From: Bolinopsis microptera
Lineage: Eukaryota; Ctenophora; Tentaculata; Lobata; Bolinopsidae
Length of the DNA stretch: 64,000 nucleotides
Reading direction: 5' to 3'
Assembly: GCF_026151205.1 (NCBI RefSeq)
Contig: NC_087080.1
Location: 1,901,096-1,965,095 of the forward strand
Shown here: one piece after another, positions 1 through 13,000 of the stretch
Numbering within the stretch: position 1 is the stretch's first letter
How the letters are laid out: each line of letters starts with the position of its first letter
Made by a program: the position numbers and the translations under genes
Notes under the pieces: generated by a model
Database searches by the model: none
Seen by the model: the letters and a program-made list of their open reading frames with translations, nothing else
Told to the model about the DNA's origin: nothing

Positions 1-17
1 GTGAATCAAAAACCTAC

Positions 18-1011
18 CCTTTACAACTGGCAAACAACATGTCCCTGCTACTTTCAAACGTAACGTCTGCGCAATCGCTGATGTCCTTTGTCTCTCCTTC
101 TTTTCCAAACACCTCTTCCTTAATTTCCTCAACTCTGGCAGAACCCAGAGCTAAACCAACTGATACAATCGGTTTAAATCCGGAACTTGGCGAAGGAACC
201 TTAACTTGCACTCTGTCTAAGACACTGTTGCTGTTTTTAAGGTTCAGATCTTTGGTGTTCGTCTTGTTATAATACCATCCAGGGACCTTAAGAAGATTTT
301 TACTGAGACTGTTTATGCGTTTTCTATTTTGAATTGGTTTGTTAGGAGTAAACTTAGGTTTCCTGTTTATCGGTGGTTTCCTGTTTATAGGTTTCCTGTT
401 TATAGGTTTCCTGTTTATAGGTTTCCTGTTTATAGGTTTCCTGTTTATAGGTGTCTTGTTTATAGGTTTCTGTTTATCGGTGTCCGTGTCTCGGAAACTT
501 CTGATTTCTCAGGTCCAGGTTGTGTATTTTGTCTTTGGACGATAGCACAACACCGTACTAATCGAGGACAAGGTTTAATCTGACACTCTGTCTCCGTCAC
601 TTTTGTCATTACTTCGTTCTTTTGACATGAGTTAGATCTGTCAGCACATTGCCTCCACTCACATTTCCTCTTACAGCACTGAAACTTCTTTATAGAACCT
701 GAAATAAAAACCAGTTGAATAACTATAGAGAAAAAGATTAGATTAAATTCAACGAGATGTTTAACTGTCAAAGTTTCCTGCAAAAACGAGATTTTTGATA
801 TCGAGTGTTGAATTATTAAGGCACAATACATAAAAATAAGCATAAAAAGGGTCTACCTTTTCTGTCAAATCCAACTGAGTTAACGGCTGAACCTGGTGGA
901 CATCGTTTCGGATCACCGTATGGGAAAGTCCGACATGTAAGGATTGGGCACGATCTGACTTGGCAGCACTGTACACTCTGGTCGTTGATTGATCTCAGAA
1001 GACCATTTTGA
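18..1011 (-). CDS. Gene A exons 32-33: cysteine-rich module and basic INRKP-repeat tail
   Basis: Exon 32 (1011-857) encodes SVQCCQVRSCPILTC and RCPPGSAVNSVGF. Exon 33 (698-18) opens with FQCCKRKCEWRQC followed by a C-x-x-x-x-RCC end. Both are the same module type as exons 15-26, so the PAN array is bracketed by these modules. Exon 33 then passes into tandem pentapeptides, mainly INRKP with variants INKTP, encoded by a 15-bp repeat at about 360-475. A Lys/Asn-rich linker follows and then a segment containing SVGLALGSARVEE, ending in a Cys just before the donor. The first 15-bp unit, near 468-471, lacks one base, which shifts frame into a stop. Upstream and downstream frames are otherwise open and coherent. 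Confidence 0.7.
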
Positions 1012-4000
1012 CTGAGGTGAGTCCATATTTGATATTATCAGACAGAAATAAGTATGAGACAAGGTAGTATCTACCTCAATTAAAAATCATTCATATCATA
1101 TTAAATAAACCAATGCTAAATTTAAGAATTCAGAAAGATTTCAACGGTTAAGTTAATTAAGGGGACAGGGGTCTTTATGAAATTTCTCTCGAAATTGATG
1201 TTATAGTTGTTTCTGATAAAGGAGAGTGATATCTATCAGCTGCTTTGAGTCCCATGGAAAAATGTTATCGCCGGTCAAAGGTCAGCGCTCATGTGTAATT
1301 GTATTGCACGAGCGATTTTCAATAGAGGCCCTGAAAAACCTGGAAAAATCGTTAAAAAACGAGGTCTAAGATTTTCTAAATCCTTTTTCTAAAGCCTATC
1401 TTAAAATTCTGATAGACCAGAATCTACTAAATGGTCCTTAGAACATATCCTTCGAAAGTTTCAAGGTGATTGCTCAAAAAATGCAATGTGGGAAAATATA
1501 GATTTTTAGACTCGATTTTCAGGGATTGAAAATTACACATGAGCGCTGATCTTTGACCGGCGATAACTTCGGCTAGGAACACTATTTTTCCATGGGACCA
1601 AAAGCAGCTGATAGATAAGACCCACCCCGCTGCCCCCTTAAAACATAATATAAAGAAAGATACTTTACCTCGAACATGTAGCCTGTTTAATAAAACTCCT
1701 TCTGTCTTTGGGGTCCAACTCAGCCACAACTTCAGCACAGTAATTAATTTTAGACTTCCTTTGAACTGTAGGTTTGGGTGCTGTGCCATTCATTGAAACA
1801 GAAATAAAGCCAAGCTTTCTCTGAGCTTTTCCGTGTCCTTATTCTTTAAGACACATCGTTTGAACTGTGGCACAGCAACAAATGCCACACATTCCTTGTT
1901 TTTCTTGCACGCACTGTAACACTGTGACATTACTTTCACACCCGGGACTCTAAATATGCCTCCACCTGGGTAATCGACATCTCTCTCCAATTGGTTCTCG
2001 TCAAGATTAACAAACGCGCTATTGTCATCATCTAATGGCTGGTTTGAATCTGATTGGGCACGATTAAAGCCATAAGAAATCCAATTTACGTGCTTAGTTG
2101 CACAACCATGTAATTTGTTTTTTAAAAAGCATTGTCGCATACTGGGAATAGAATCAACACGTATACAACCCGGTGTGTTTGTGCATTCTTGTACACATTT
2201 AGAAAAGGCAGGAGCATTTTCTACTTTCCTTATCAATCCTGCACGATAAGCAGTGTTCATTTCTATTTTGCTTTTATCTATGTCAATGAATGGAACCTTC
2301 GTTCCCTTTCCATCAGTTGCCTCACGGCTCTTCTTTTCTACAACAACAGACACCGTCCCTTGTCGTTTGATAGCTTTTCCGTGCATTTTATTTTTAAGAT
2401 GACACCTTTTTGTCGCTACATATGCATCAACTCTAACACAATCAGCCTTCTGAGAGCAAACCTTAACACAATCTGACAGAACCTTCTGATTCTCCAGAGT
2501 AAGAATTAGACCACCATTGTACCAAGTGTTTTGTTCTGCTCTTTCGACATCCACAAATTTCTGACAAGACTTGTCTTTGTACTGTGTTTTCTTGTTATCC
2601 TTTTCCATCTCATCTCCTCCTCTGTCCTCTTTTTTCATCTCATCTTTTTCAATCTCATTTCCTTCTTTGTCAGCCTTTTCCACGCTAATGTCTAATGAAA
2701 CGAAACCCTTTTTCTTTCCTGATTTTACTGACTCCTTGTTTCGAAAGAAACACCTTCTTGATTTCACCATAGCAACAACTCGAACACATTCCTTAGTCTC
2801 GAGGCAAACATTTTTACATTCGGATAGCAATGATGCCTTCCTTGATACTTGATATCAATCCACCAGAGTATATCGTGTCCATTTCAATTTCATCGAGACT
2901 GATATCTATAAAGTCATTGACAGGCTTATCTTTTTTAGAATTCGATTTTTCGTCAGGCTTTTTAGGTCGTACAACTACAGAAACGAAACCACTCTTTTTC
3001 GTTGATTTTCCATGACCATCGTCTCTTAGGATGCATCGGTTCGTTTTAACATTTGCTACAACCAAAATACAACGTTTAGATTTAGTGCATGCGTTTACAC
3101 ATTCAGATAGAGTTTCTGCATCATCAATTGTAGAGATAGTCCCATCGAAATAAGCCACATTTATTTGTAGTTTTTTTGGGTCGACATCGATGAACTTCAT
3201 AATCGGTTTCTTAGGCTTTCTTTTTCTCACAATAACCGACACAAAGCCTCTCCGTTTAATTGCTTCCCCGTAGTGTTCGTTTTGTAAAAAGCACCGTTTT
3301 AATTTGACATTGGCGACAACAAGAATGCATGCAGGATTTCCGGAACAAGCTTTTTGGCATTCAGAAAGCACAGCAACGTTTTTCAGTGAAGACAAAAGTC
3401 CGCCTGAATATGTGACGTCTCTTTCCAAGCTATCCTCATTAAGGTCAATGAAGTCAGTTGTCACTTTTCCATCCTGTTTTTTGTTGTTAGAACAGTTTAT
3501 TATGGCTGACATAGCTCCGTTTCTTGCGGCCCACGTCACCTTTGACACTGAAATGAAGATCAACAGTTCAAATGGGTGCTTTAATTCGTATCATTGATAA
3601 ACGAAGATAAAAGTAAAAGAACTCAAGGTTACTGAGAAATTTAAAATGAGAATGTTAGTGCAATATTGGAAGTGTCATAAATCGACTCAGTATCATAAAA
3701 AATTGGTGTGCAGTGATGAAGCAATTGATAACTTTACTCACTGGGCAGATGAGCGTCCGTTCGAAGACACAAAGTTTCTTCTTCGGGATAAAAGTGTAAG
3801 CAGCACACTCATTTGTTCGCTCACATTCCTTGTGACAGGAAAACACTGACATCATGTCCTCCACTTCAGACAAAATACCTTTCGGATAGTCAGCATTTCT
3901 CTTGATGCACTCAACATCTTCCTCTGAAACAAAAATTTTCAAGATTATTTTCTCGTTTCAAGACTTATTAAAATGCCTGATGAAGCTCAACATTTAACAG

Positions 4001-7000
4001 CTGAATGTTTGCTGGATCAATAAACTGTACACAGTTTATTGATCCTGTGATTTCTGTAATATCAACATGATTTCTGAAAATGAATTTCATTAAAAAACAA
4101 CAAACCTGTCTCTTCTTTATCGAGCTCACAATTAAGCTTTCCGAGTAGCAACCCTTCGGCACGCTCGTTCCTAACTCGAACAGATGCTGAGTAAAGATCA
4201 CATTCTTGTGAAGCAACACGTATTAAATAAACGGTACATCCATCCGTTTGGATGCATGCCTTTCTACAATCTGACGCCTTGTCAATACCACTCAATCTCT
4301 TCAACGTCTTTCCAGAAACAGTCCTCTCCTCTTCTACACAGGGATCTGCAAATAAGAATGACTAACTTGCTTTTATATCAGTGTAACAAGGTAACATATT
4401 AAATTAACGTCAAGATTCGATTCATTAATTCGACTATTTTTTATGAAAAACATAACTTCAAATTAAATTGAAACGGTGTGAAACCTTTCTGGAGATCGTT
4501 TTTAAACTTGTTTTTTCCTCCTTTTTCTCTCTCATCCGTTTCCCTGTTATCTTCTTTCTCCCTTTCATCTTTTTCCCTATCATTTCTTTTCTTCTCATTC
4601 TCGTTTTCTTCATTTTCTAGACACTCAATACAGGCTGAATACGAATTCTGTTTCGTGACCCAGCCTTCAGTAGTACTGCTTTCATGATCACTATTTTTGA
4701 GAAGACACCGACGCTTTGAAGCTAAGATTATAAACCGAACACAGTCTTTCCTCTTCTTACATAAATCTCTGCACTCGATGATAGATGATACTTCGTCAAA
4801 CTTAGCTATGATGCCTTGAGGATAGTCCACATTTGTTTCGATACAAGGACCAGTTAGATCAATTTCAAAATCCTTTATTTCTGATGGATCTGTTTTTTCA
4901 GACTTTTCAGCTTTTTCTTCGTCATTGGAAGACTTCTTCTTTTCAGAATCGGGCTTTCTGACAATGACTGACACGAAACCTTTCTGTTTCTTTGCTTTTC
5001 CATGCTTTTCATTTCGTAAAAAGCATCGCCTCAACTGAATGTTCGCTACAACAAGGACGCATGCACTATTTTCAGAGCAAGATTTTTGACACTTAGAAAG
5101 CAGAGGAACGTTTTTCAGTGTTGTCAGAAGCCCGCCGGGATATGACGTGGACAATTGAACGTCTTTCCCGTCCAAGTTGATAAATTTGCTGACTGATTTT
5201 TCTTTGGGTTCCTCATTGTCTTTCCGGTCAGGTTTAAGTTTTTCCTGACGGCCCATTCTTTTTTCTTGACGGCATGCCAACGACACAGATATTGCTTCCC
5301 GATTGGCTATGAGAGACTGGTGAGTTGCAGGTCCATGTTGTTTGTTTTTCAATATGCATGACTTTTCGTATGGCACCCAAACGATTCTTTTACAGTTTTT
5401 GGTGAATTTGCATATTAAGGCACACTTTACTGGCCCCTGCACCTCTTCTATACGTTTTATATCACCACCAGGGAAATCAATATTTCTTCTGAAGCAGGCA
5501 CCAGACTCCCCAGCTTCCTCCCACTTCAAGGCAACTGATATGACATCTTTTTTGAATACACCATCTTCATGTTGATCACTCTTCAAAACACATTTATAAT
5601 TTCTCATATTGACAATAATTCGGACACAATCGACGTTTTTCTTACAGAGCTCTAAACAACTGGACATTGTCTCAACTTTGTCAATGGTAGATATGGTGCC
5701 ACCAGGGTAGTCCCTATTTCTTTCCATAATTGCTTCATCTACATCAAGGAAATCTCTATGGTCAAATTTATCACGACCGGGTTGACAATATGGAGAATCG
5801 ATTGCGAATGATACTGATCCACTTGAAGCTGCTCTGGTTTTTTTGCTGACTGGCCCGTGCTTCTCATTCTTCAGGAGACATCGTTTCATTTTTGGAATAA
5901 AAACAAGCCTAACACATTGATCGTGATGCAGACACAAGTTACGACATTGCCATACACTTTTAACCCCAGGTAGGTTCCTTGTTGTGCCACCAGGATAATC
6001 GACACCACGCTCCAAGCACTCTTCGCTGATATCACCTTCATCCATGTCATCTGCTTCTTCGGGTACCGTCTTTTTACTTTTGTCTGCTTCTTTCTCTTTT
6101 CTATCTTTTCTACAATCCATTGAAACAGAAAGCAGCCCTTTTCTCCTCACTGGTGACCCATGGGAGTCAGATTTTAGCAAGCACATGCCAGATTTCGGAT
6201 CTACATCAATTCTTACGCAGTCAGGCTCCTCAGAGCACAATTCCTTGCATTCAGAAAGGGACGTGACATCTTCTTTCTTTTCCATAATTCCACCTGGATA
6301 ACGCAAATCCTCTTCTACGCACATTCCTTTAATGTCAATATCAAACTTATATTCACTTTCGTCTTCTATTTCCTCTTCTATTTTGTCTTCAACATCATCT
6401 TTTCTCTTTGGCTTTTTATGATTTCGACATTCCATTGAAACAGCGATAGACCCTTGTCGTGCAAATCGTGTGCTGTCGGTAGCCTCTTGGTGGTCACTAT
6501 TTTTGAAGATACAAAGCTTAGACTTTGGCAAAGCTATGACAAGTGTGCAACCTTCTTCCTCTGAACACATCTTTACGCATTCAGAAAGAGAAGATGCACT
6601 CATTTTCTTAATAAAACCGCCTGGGTAATCCAAATCCTTTTGAACGCAGTGTGACTTCCCTTTAGATCTTCATTAAACTCCTCTGGAGATTCAATGGGAG
6701 GTTCTTCAAGAGATTCCTGGGCACAGGCCATTGAAACAGACAGCGAACCTGATATAGCATTTTCACTCCACTTGGTTCTTTTTTCCCAACCTTTCCTCTT
6801 AAGTGTACAGGTCAAATCCTTTTTCAAGTACACAACTCTTAAACAGCGTGGCGTGTCGAAGCATGCTTCAATACAGTGAACCAAGCTCAATTTCCGACTT
6901 GTTCTTAAATCTCCGCCAGGATAGTCAATCTTTGTTTCTATGCAGTTTTCTGAAATTGAGAGTGAATCAAAAATTAAATAATCTTCGCATAATATTAATT

Positions 7001-10000
7001 TGAAAAGAAAACATCTGGGAGATTAATTGTTAATTAAAAACTGCTGAGTAAAAGTTTTATCTTAAAAGTGGTGTTTTAAAACTTGTTTGTATTATCAATA
7101 CATCAGAAATAACTTACCGTCAAATCCATCGACAGCATCCTCTCTATCACGATCACGACAATTAACTAGACCAGCTATACCACCCTTCACAGCGGTACTG
7201 GTTTCATAAGAAATATCTTGGTGAGTGTCGTCTTTAAGAGTACAAGTCCTGGAAACAGGAGACAAAACAAACGCTATACACCCTTTTGTGTCAGTGCACA
7301 GTCGACTGCAGTCTTTTACTGAGCTTAGATCCAGAGTCATGCTAATAAAACCACCAGGGTAATCGGCGTATTTTGATATGCAGTCACCTGAAACAATTCT
7401 ATTTCAGGCCGACCGGATGAAGTAATCCAAGTTTGATATATATAATATGCGTTTTAAAATATTCAACATCTCAAATACATGTAGAAAGCATAATTGGAAT
7501 CTAATATTTTATATCATATTGTTACAGAAAATATTCTCCAGACAAGGAGTATTTTGATAGTTACAGAAATATGATTCAGTAATCCTACCTTCTATCTTAT
7601 CTGTAAGATAGCAGCAGTTATCAAACATTTTTCCACTTGCTTCAGCAATACCTCCCATAATTTGGGCTTTACTGCAAGACTCTGACAACTCACAATATGC
7701 TCGTTCAGCGTCAATCTCACAACAAACCATTTCCTTGACCACTCCATCTGAAATAACAACAATTTCATTTTACTTATTATATATAATGTAAAAAAGTGAT
7801 GTTGCGTTCTCGGTCCTAATTTTACCTGCGAACAGAGTTTTGTGGTCTCGCCACACGCAAAGGTGCCTTAACTAAAGAAGACATAACATGGCCTAATGAG
7901 TAATGAGTGATGAGTAATGAGTGACTGCGAAATTAAGTTTTGCCAATCTGCAAAGAGCATATTATTTGATTTCTTAATCATAACCTTCGTTCATCCGGAG
8001 ACCCGTCATAATCCCTCCATAAGGACATTCCTTTTGTATGGGTTGAATTCTACAGAAACTGGTCTTGTACCTAGTCTTGCAGCACTGTAGTCCTTGTTCA
8101 GTGTACGCTCTTAACATGTTGTACTTTCTGAGGACGAGAATTTATTACGGATCTAAAAAGTACAACGAAGATAAAATTATGTTTGGTAATAAACGGTTTA
8201 TAATGTGTTGTCTTCTCAGAATAATGCAGACTATTTGCTGAAGATGTTAAAAAGCAGAGGACTTTAAATTCTCACCCAATACATTCGATTTCGTCATCTC
8301 CGTCTCCTTGTTTTAAATCTACAATGGAAAAGATAACACATCCCTCATCATCCTCACTTTTAATATCCGTTTTGGAGTAATCATCGATAATGTCATCTAT
8401 CTTATCCGTTATCCTTGATATTACATCCTTCTTCCGGGATATCTGCGGGGAATGTGTAATTGCTCAAGCAGAGAATTAAACATGATTCTAGATGAACAAA
8501 TTAATTTTTTTAAAGCAGATAACTTAAATACTTGCAGCTCCAAATGGGATTTATATATACCTCCTCAAAGAGATAATGTGGTTTTTAAGAAACTGAGATC
8601 AAATTTAATTTAGAAAACAATCATTTAGTTTCTATAAATTCTCCTGGGTTTTACCTGACAACATTTTACAGCAATCTTGCAGTCCTTCACCCCACAGATA
8701 GTCTTGACACCAGTGAAAGCTTTGTCATCAGGGCAAGATAGAGTTTTACCGTCGTACCAGATACACTCGTCTACAACGCTACGTTTGTTGAAATCACAGC
8801 ATTGCCCAGAGTAGAAGTTCTCTGTAACAATAGTGCACATTGTCAAGCATTTTATAGACTTTAATCTACATAGTCAAACGAATGCATTAGAAAATTTGAG
8901 CCAGAATTTGTCTTGTTTTAACTTTGGGTATTAAAAATATAATCATTTTTCAGATTTCAACTAAACTCGTTTCACACAACAAGTCAAATTATGTTCTAAT
9001 TAAATATGGCACTTACTTCCAATGAGCCCAACAGAAGATAGGACCTTTCCCTCCGAACATTCCAACGTCAACTTTTCAGCTTTGATAGTTGAACAGCCGG
9101 AGAAAGATTTTGGTGCCTTACAGCAAACATACCGGATATCTCCGGACATTATTTCCAGTCCGTTTATAAAGTTGTTTTCAACATTGTTCCTGGTGATTGC
9201 AATCATTATATATCAGTTTACAGTGCGGTCAAATTTAATGAAACATGTTAATCGGTTGTTTATCTATAGTATGTATCAGAACGAGTACATGTCACAGAAA
9301 GTTTTGACTGTAAGCACACATGTAACACAACATCAAGAAAATGTGGTGATGAAAAATAGAAACCTTCTGCAACTAGCGTAGTGCAGCCTCTTTGAACCGT
9401 AGAACACAGCATTAAGAACTTTACAATCTTCACCAACGGGAAGGACCGTTTCCGTATACTCCTCAGACATTTCCTTGTCCTTTAAATATTTGTCCATGTT
9501 AAAAAAATATATAGTTTAAATGGTTATATAGTTTAAATGGTTACGTAATATGAATATCATATTATGGCCCGGTACCAATATTGTGGGATGAATATGCTCA
9601 CTTCCAGCGCGTTATTATAACAAAAAATGCTTGAATAGACATTCAACAAACGACTTAAATACAAATACGCTACTAACCTTTTTGCAGCAAGTAGCAGAAT
9701 AGGGACATGGTGGATCCTCACAAGTGTTAGACAAGTCGGTAACAAACTCTCCAATAGGGCACCCAATATGTCGGCTATTTGGTGCGATCTTGTTAGTATA
9801 GCAGTCTTTGAAGGCTATGTTCACTTCTGCACAATCAAGTTGCTTTATAGTGTTGCTAGCCTGAAATAACCTGAGTTATAAACATGTGCCTTAAATTCTT
9901 AAACACCGAAATTATCAGCAGAGGAAAAATGGCAGATCAGCAGACTTTAAACATTCACCTTGCAAGACAATATAAAATATCCTTACAGACTTACATCAAA

Positions 10001-13000
10001 GTGAAGACCAGTAAGAACCTGGTTAGGCTCACAACCTTCACCAGCATCTCTCATCTGGTACCCAAGGGTCTGTCCTCTCTTCTCACAACATACACCCACC
10101 TTACCGTCCACTTGTATGTAACCTCCTTGTAGCATAACTATCTTACTGTCTGATCTGAGTGGTAAGTAATGGTAAGTAATGGTAAGTAATGGTAAGTAAT
10201 GGTAAGTAATGGTAAGTAATGGTAAGTAATGGTAAGTAATGGTAAGAAATGGTAAGTAATGGTAAGTAATGGTAAGTAATGGTAAGTGTGGCACTATCTC
10301 GGGAAATTTTAAGTTTGGGTTAGACGTCTTAGAGGGTCGTTACTTTACAAAATAAATCTAATTACCCATCAACGCCCCCGCCCAGTTTTGTTTTTGAATA
10401 ATTAAAAGCTATAAAACAAGGATATTCAGTATCCACCACGTTATGAGGTTATGCACCTCATCAACACTGTGTAGCAAATCATGGCAGACACTGCCATCAA
10501 CATCCCTGCCATCACTGTCATTAACATCCTTTTAGCAGAAAACAAGTTGAAAGAGTTTTTGATTGAAATTCAACACTACTATATAACAAAAAATTTGAGG
10601 CTCTAATGATGTTGTTTTACGAAGATTTCAAGCCTTACGTTGTGTGTTTCCCTTCGTGTCCAAAAGCATTATATTATTGAAATTTAAATAACTAATTAGT
10701 TATATTTAGCTAAGCACCTTGGACAGACAATGTTTGAGGTTCCTTTTCGCCCACTCTGTTGTTGGGTTATAATGCAGTCGTTGGGTACGACCATTGTTCC
10801 TCCGTGTCCGTTTATATTATCCGTGTTGCAACATGTCATTTCAGCCTGCAAGTCAGATCCAAATTAATTAGTAACTTACTTATTACTTTTATCTATTTAA
10901 TACTAGAGTTGCGGAATGGACCTCGGTAAATTGTACGTGTGCAATAAAGTAACCTAAAGTAAGCAGTGAGCACGTGATGTCATCTACTCTATATATAATA
11001 TAAAGCATGGTCTGGATTTGAAATACCCAGCTCAAAATCAAAAGTTTTGCGGGAATATTGATCAGCTATCAGGTAGTTTTACTGTGCTTGAAACCGTGTA
11101 ACTGTAGCTCATTAATTAATTAATTATTCATTAATAAGATAATTACCTTACAGCCCGCTTTACAAGTAACCCTCAATCTCTTCATAACAGTGTTAGCATT
11201 ACACCTCATTGGTTGTATTGCTCTGTCCGTGTTCGGGAAACACTTCCCTAGCTTGTGGTCCCTGAGATGGAGGAGTAGTAAGATGTGTTAGTGATTGGAG
11301 ATTTTGAACATTCTGTTTTTTTTTCTTTTTTAAAGAGAGGCTGGGACTGGGTGGCCCACGAGAGGATAGCATGTGGATGCTTTGCTTACCTCTGGGGTAA
11401 CATTCTGTTACTCTCAGTCCTTCTCCTAGATAGTTCGAGATTGCTGGTGGACAACTCACAATCTTTCGAAATTAATTTATTGATTATACACACCAAATAT
11501 CATTATTCATTATATTTAGCTCTTAGATTCAGAGCCGTACGCGGAATATCACAAATCTCAGAATTATGCATTTCACGTGATGCAAATTATCGTATGTTGA
11601 AAGTTGATTATTTCTTCTAGCTCAGCTGCTTTTTTGAACGAAATTATGTGCCGGAAATAATGGAGGAATAAAATAAATTGTATTCCTCCTTTATTTTCGG
11701 TGTATAACTTCGCTAAATATTTAACTTTCAACATAATATATTATGCAGCTAATAAACGATCGCTCAAATAATTCCACTTCGTTACCTACAAATAATCGTA
11801 TGATATGCTTTATTGTCACTACCAAAATAATTTCGTTATAAAACCATATCCAGAATGGTCGAAGTACCTGACAGTTAAGAAAGTGAATGTCACGCCTAAG
11901 GGCTTCCCTTTCTTAGTTTATAAAGTTGGTGACAGGGCGAAAATGCAAAATTAACAAGCTGGAACAGCGATGAAACAATATTTTATACTGTTTCGCAGTC
12001 TAGTAAAATGTTGCATTTTGTTTCAAAGTTAACGTGAGTCTTGCTTGTTTTTGTCTAGCAGCCGAATATTTTCACAAAAATTCAATATTGAATCAGTAAG
12101 AGTGACCTGAAATTTACGGCACTTGCGTAGTTATCACTGTATCAGTTCTCGATCAGGATTCTATTGATATTCTTTGAGTCAGCTAGCCGCCAACCTCTTA
12201 TTTACACGTGAGGAACATGGCAAAGCTCTTCAATTACAACATGGGACCGTGGGACGACCAGTAATTGATCAATTACAGGATGAGATGGGCGGTAAATCAA
12301 CTCCGCTGTGCTTAATTGCGCATAGAACGAATCTTTATAGATTACTGTCCTGTAACTCAATGAGCCGATCCTTTCCTCTGCCTTCCTCTGCGTCACCCAA
12401 TGTTTCAGAATTACTATGCGGCACTTAAATGTACCTGTAATTCTTTTCTCATCTGTGCAATGAGAATATTCTGTTTTATTTAGACAATTGCTGATCCACC
12501 ATTACATCTGGTCATCTGCTCCAAAATCTGGCGGCCCTAATTTTTTCTAAGACTGTTATTACCGGCAGCTGTAAATCTTTATGTCGTAGCAGTAGTTTAG
12601 CAGGTTAAGTATCTACTTTCAACGATGCTCGCCGATTATTGTCTTTTTGTCGTCAAAAGAGCCCATCTGGTGTACCATAAGTTTACAATAATTGTTCCAG
12701 GATCAAACTAAGAATTTGTTATTTTGTGGTATCTTATTGTTCTGAAACATTTCCTGATTATGTATCAGATTTCAAATTTTAGATGAAGTCCCTTTTTGTC
12801 CCTGCACAAAAAAGCATCTGGCACCCATAATTTTACAATTATTTCAGGGTCAAGCTAATAAATTATTATTTTGTGGTCACTTGTATCTAAAATTTCCTGA
12901 TTTCTATCTTATGTACATCAGATTCTTCACGGTGCAATAAAATTGTTATTGTTAAAACTGTTTCATATAGTCTCTCCCATTTGCATTTAAAAGTATTAAA

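Noticed and set aside
329-583. Plus-strand ORFs with repeated FPVYR or FLFIG
   Set aside because: Shadow of the INRKP repeat read on the wrong strand; the minus-strand frame links to a Cys-rich module and proper splice sites.
6655-6670. Programmed ribosomal frameshift in Gene A
   Set aside because: The four breaks differ in direction and lack a common slippery site or downstream structure; indel error or decay is simpler.
10160-10287. CRISPR-like or regulatory array
   Set aside because: Units are contiguous with no spacers, and the DNA is animal; it is a simple tandem repeat.
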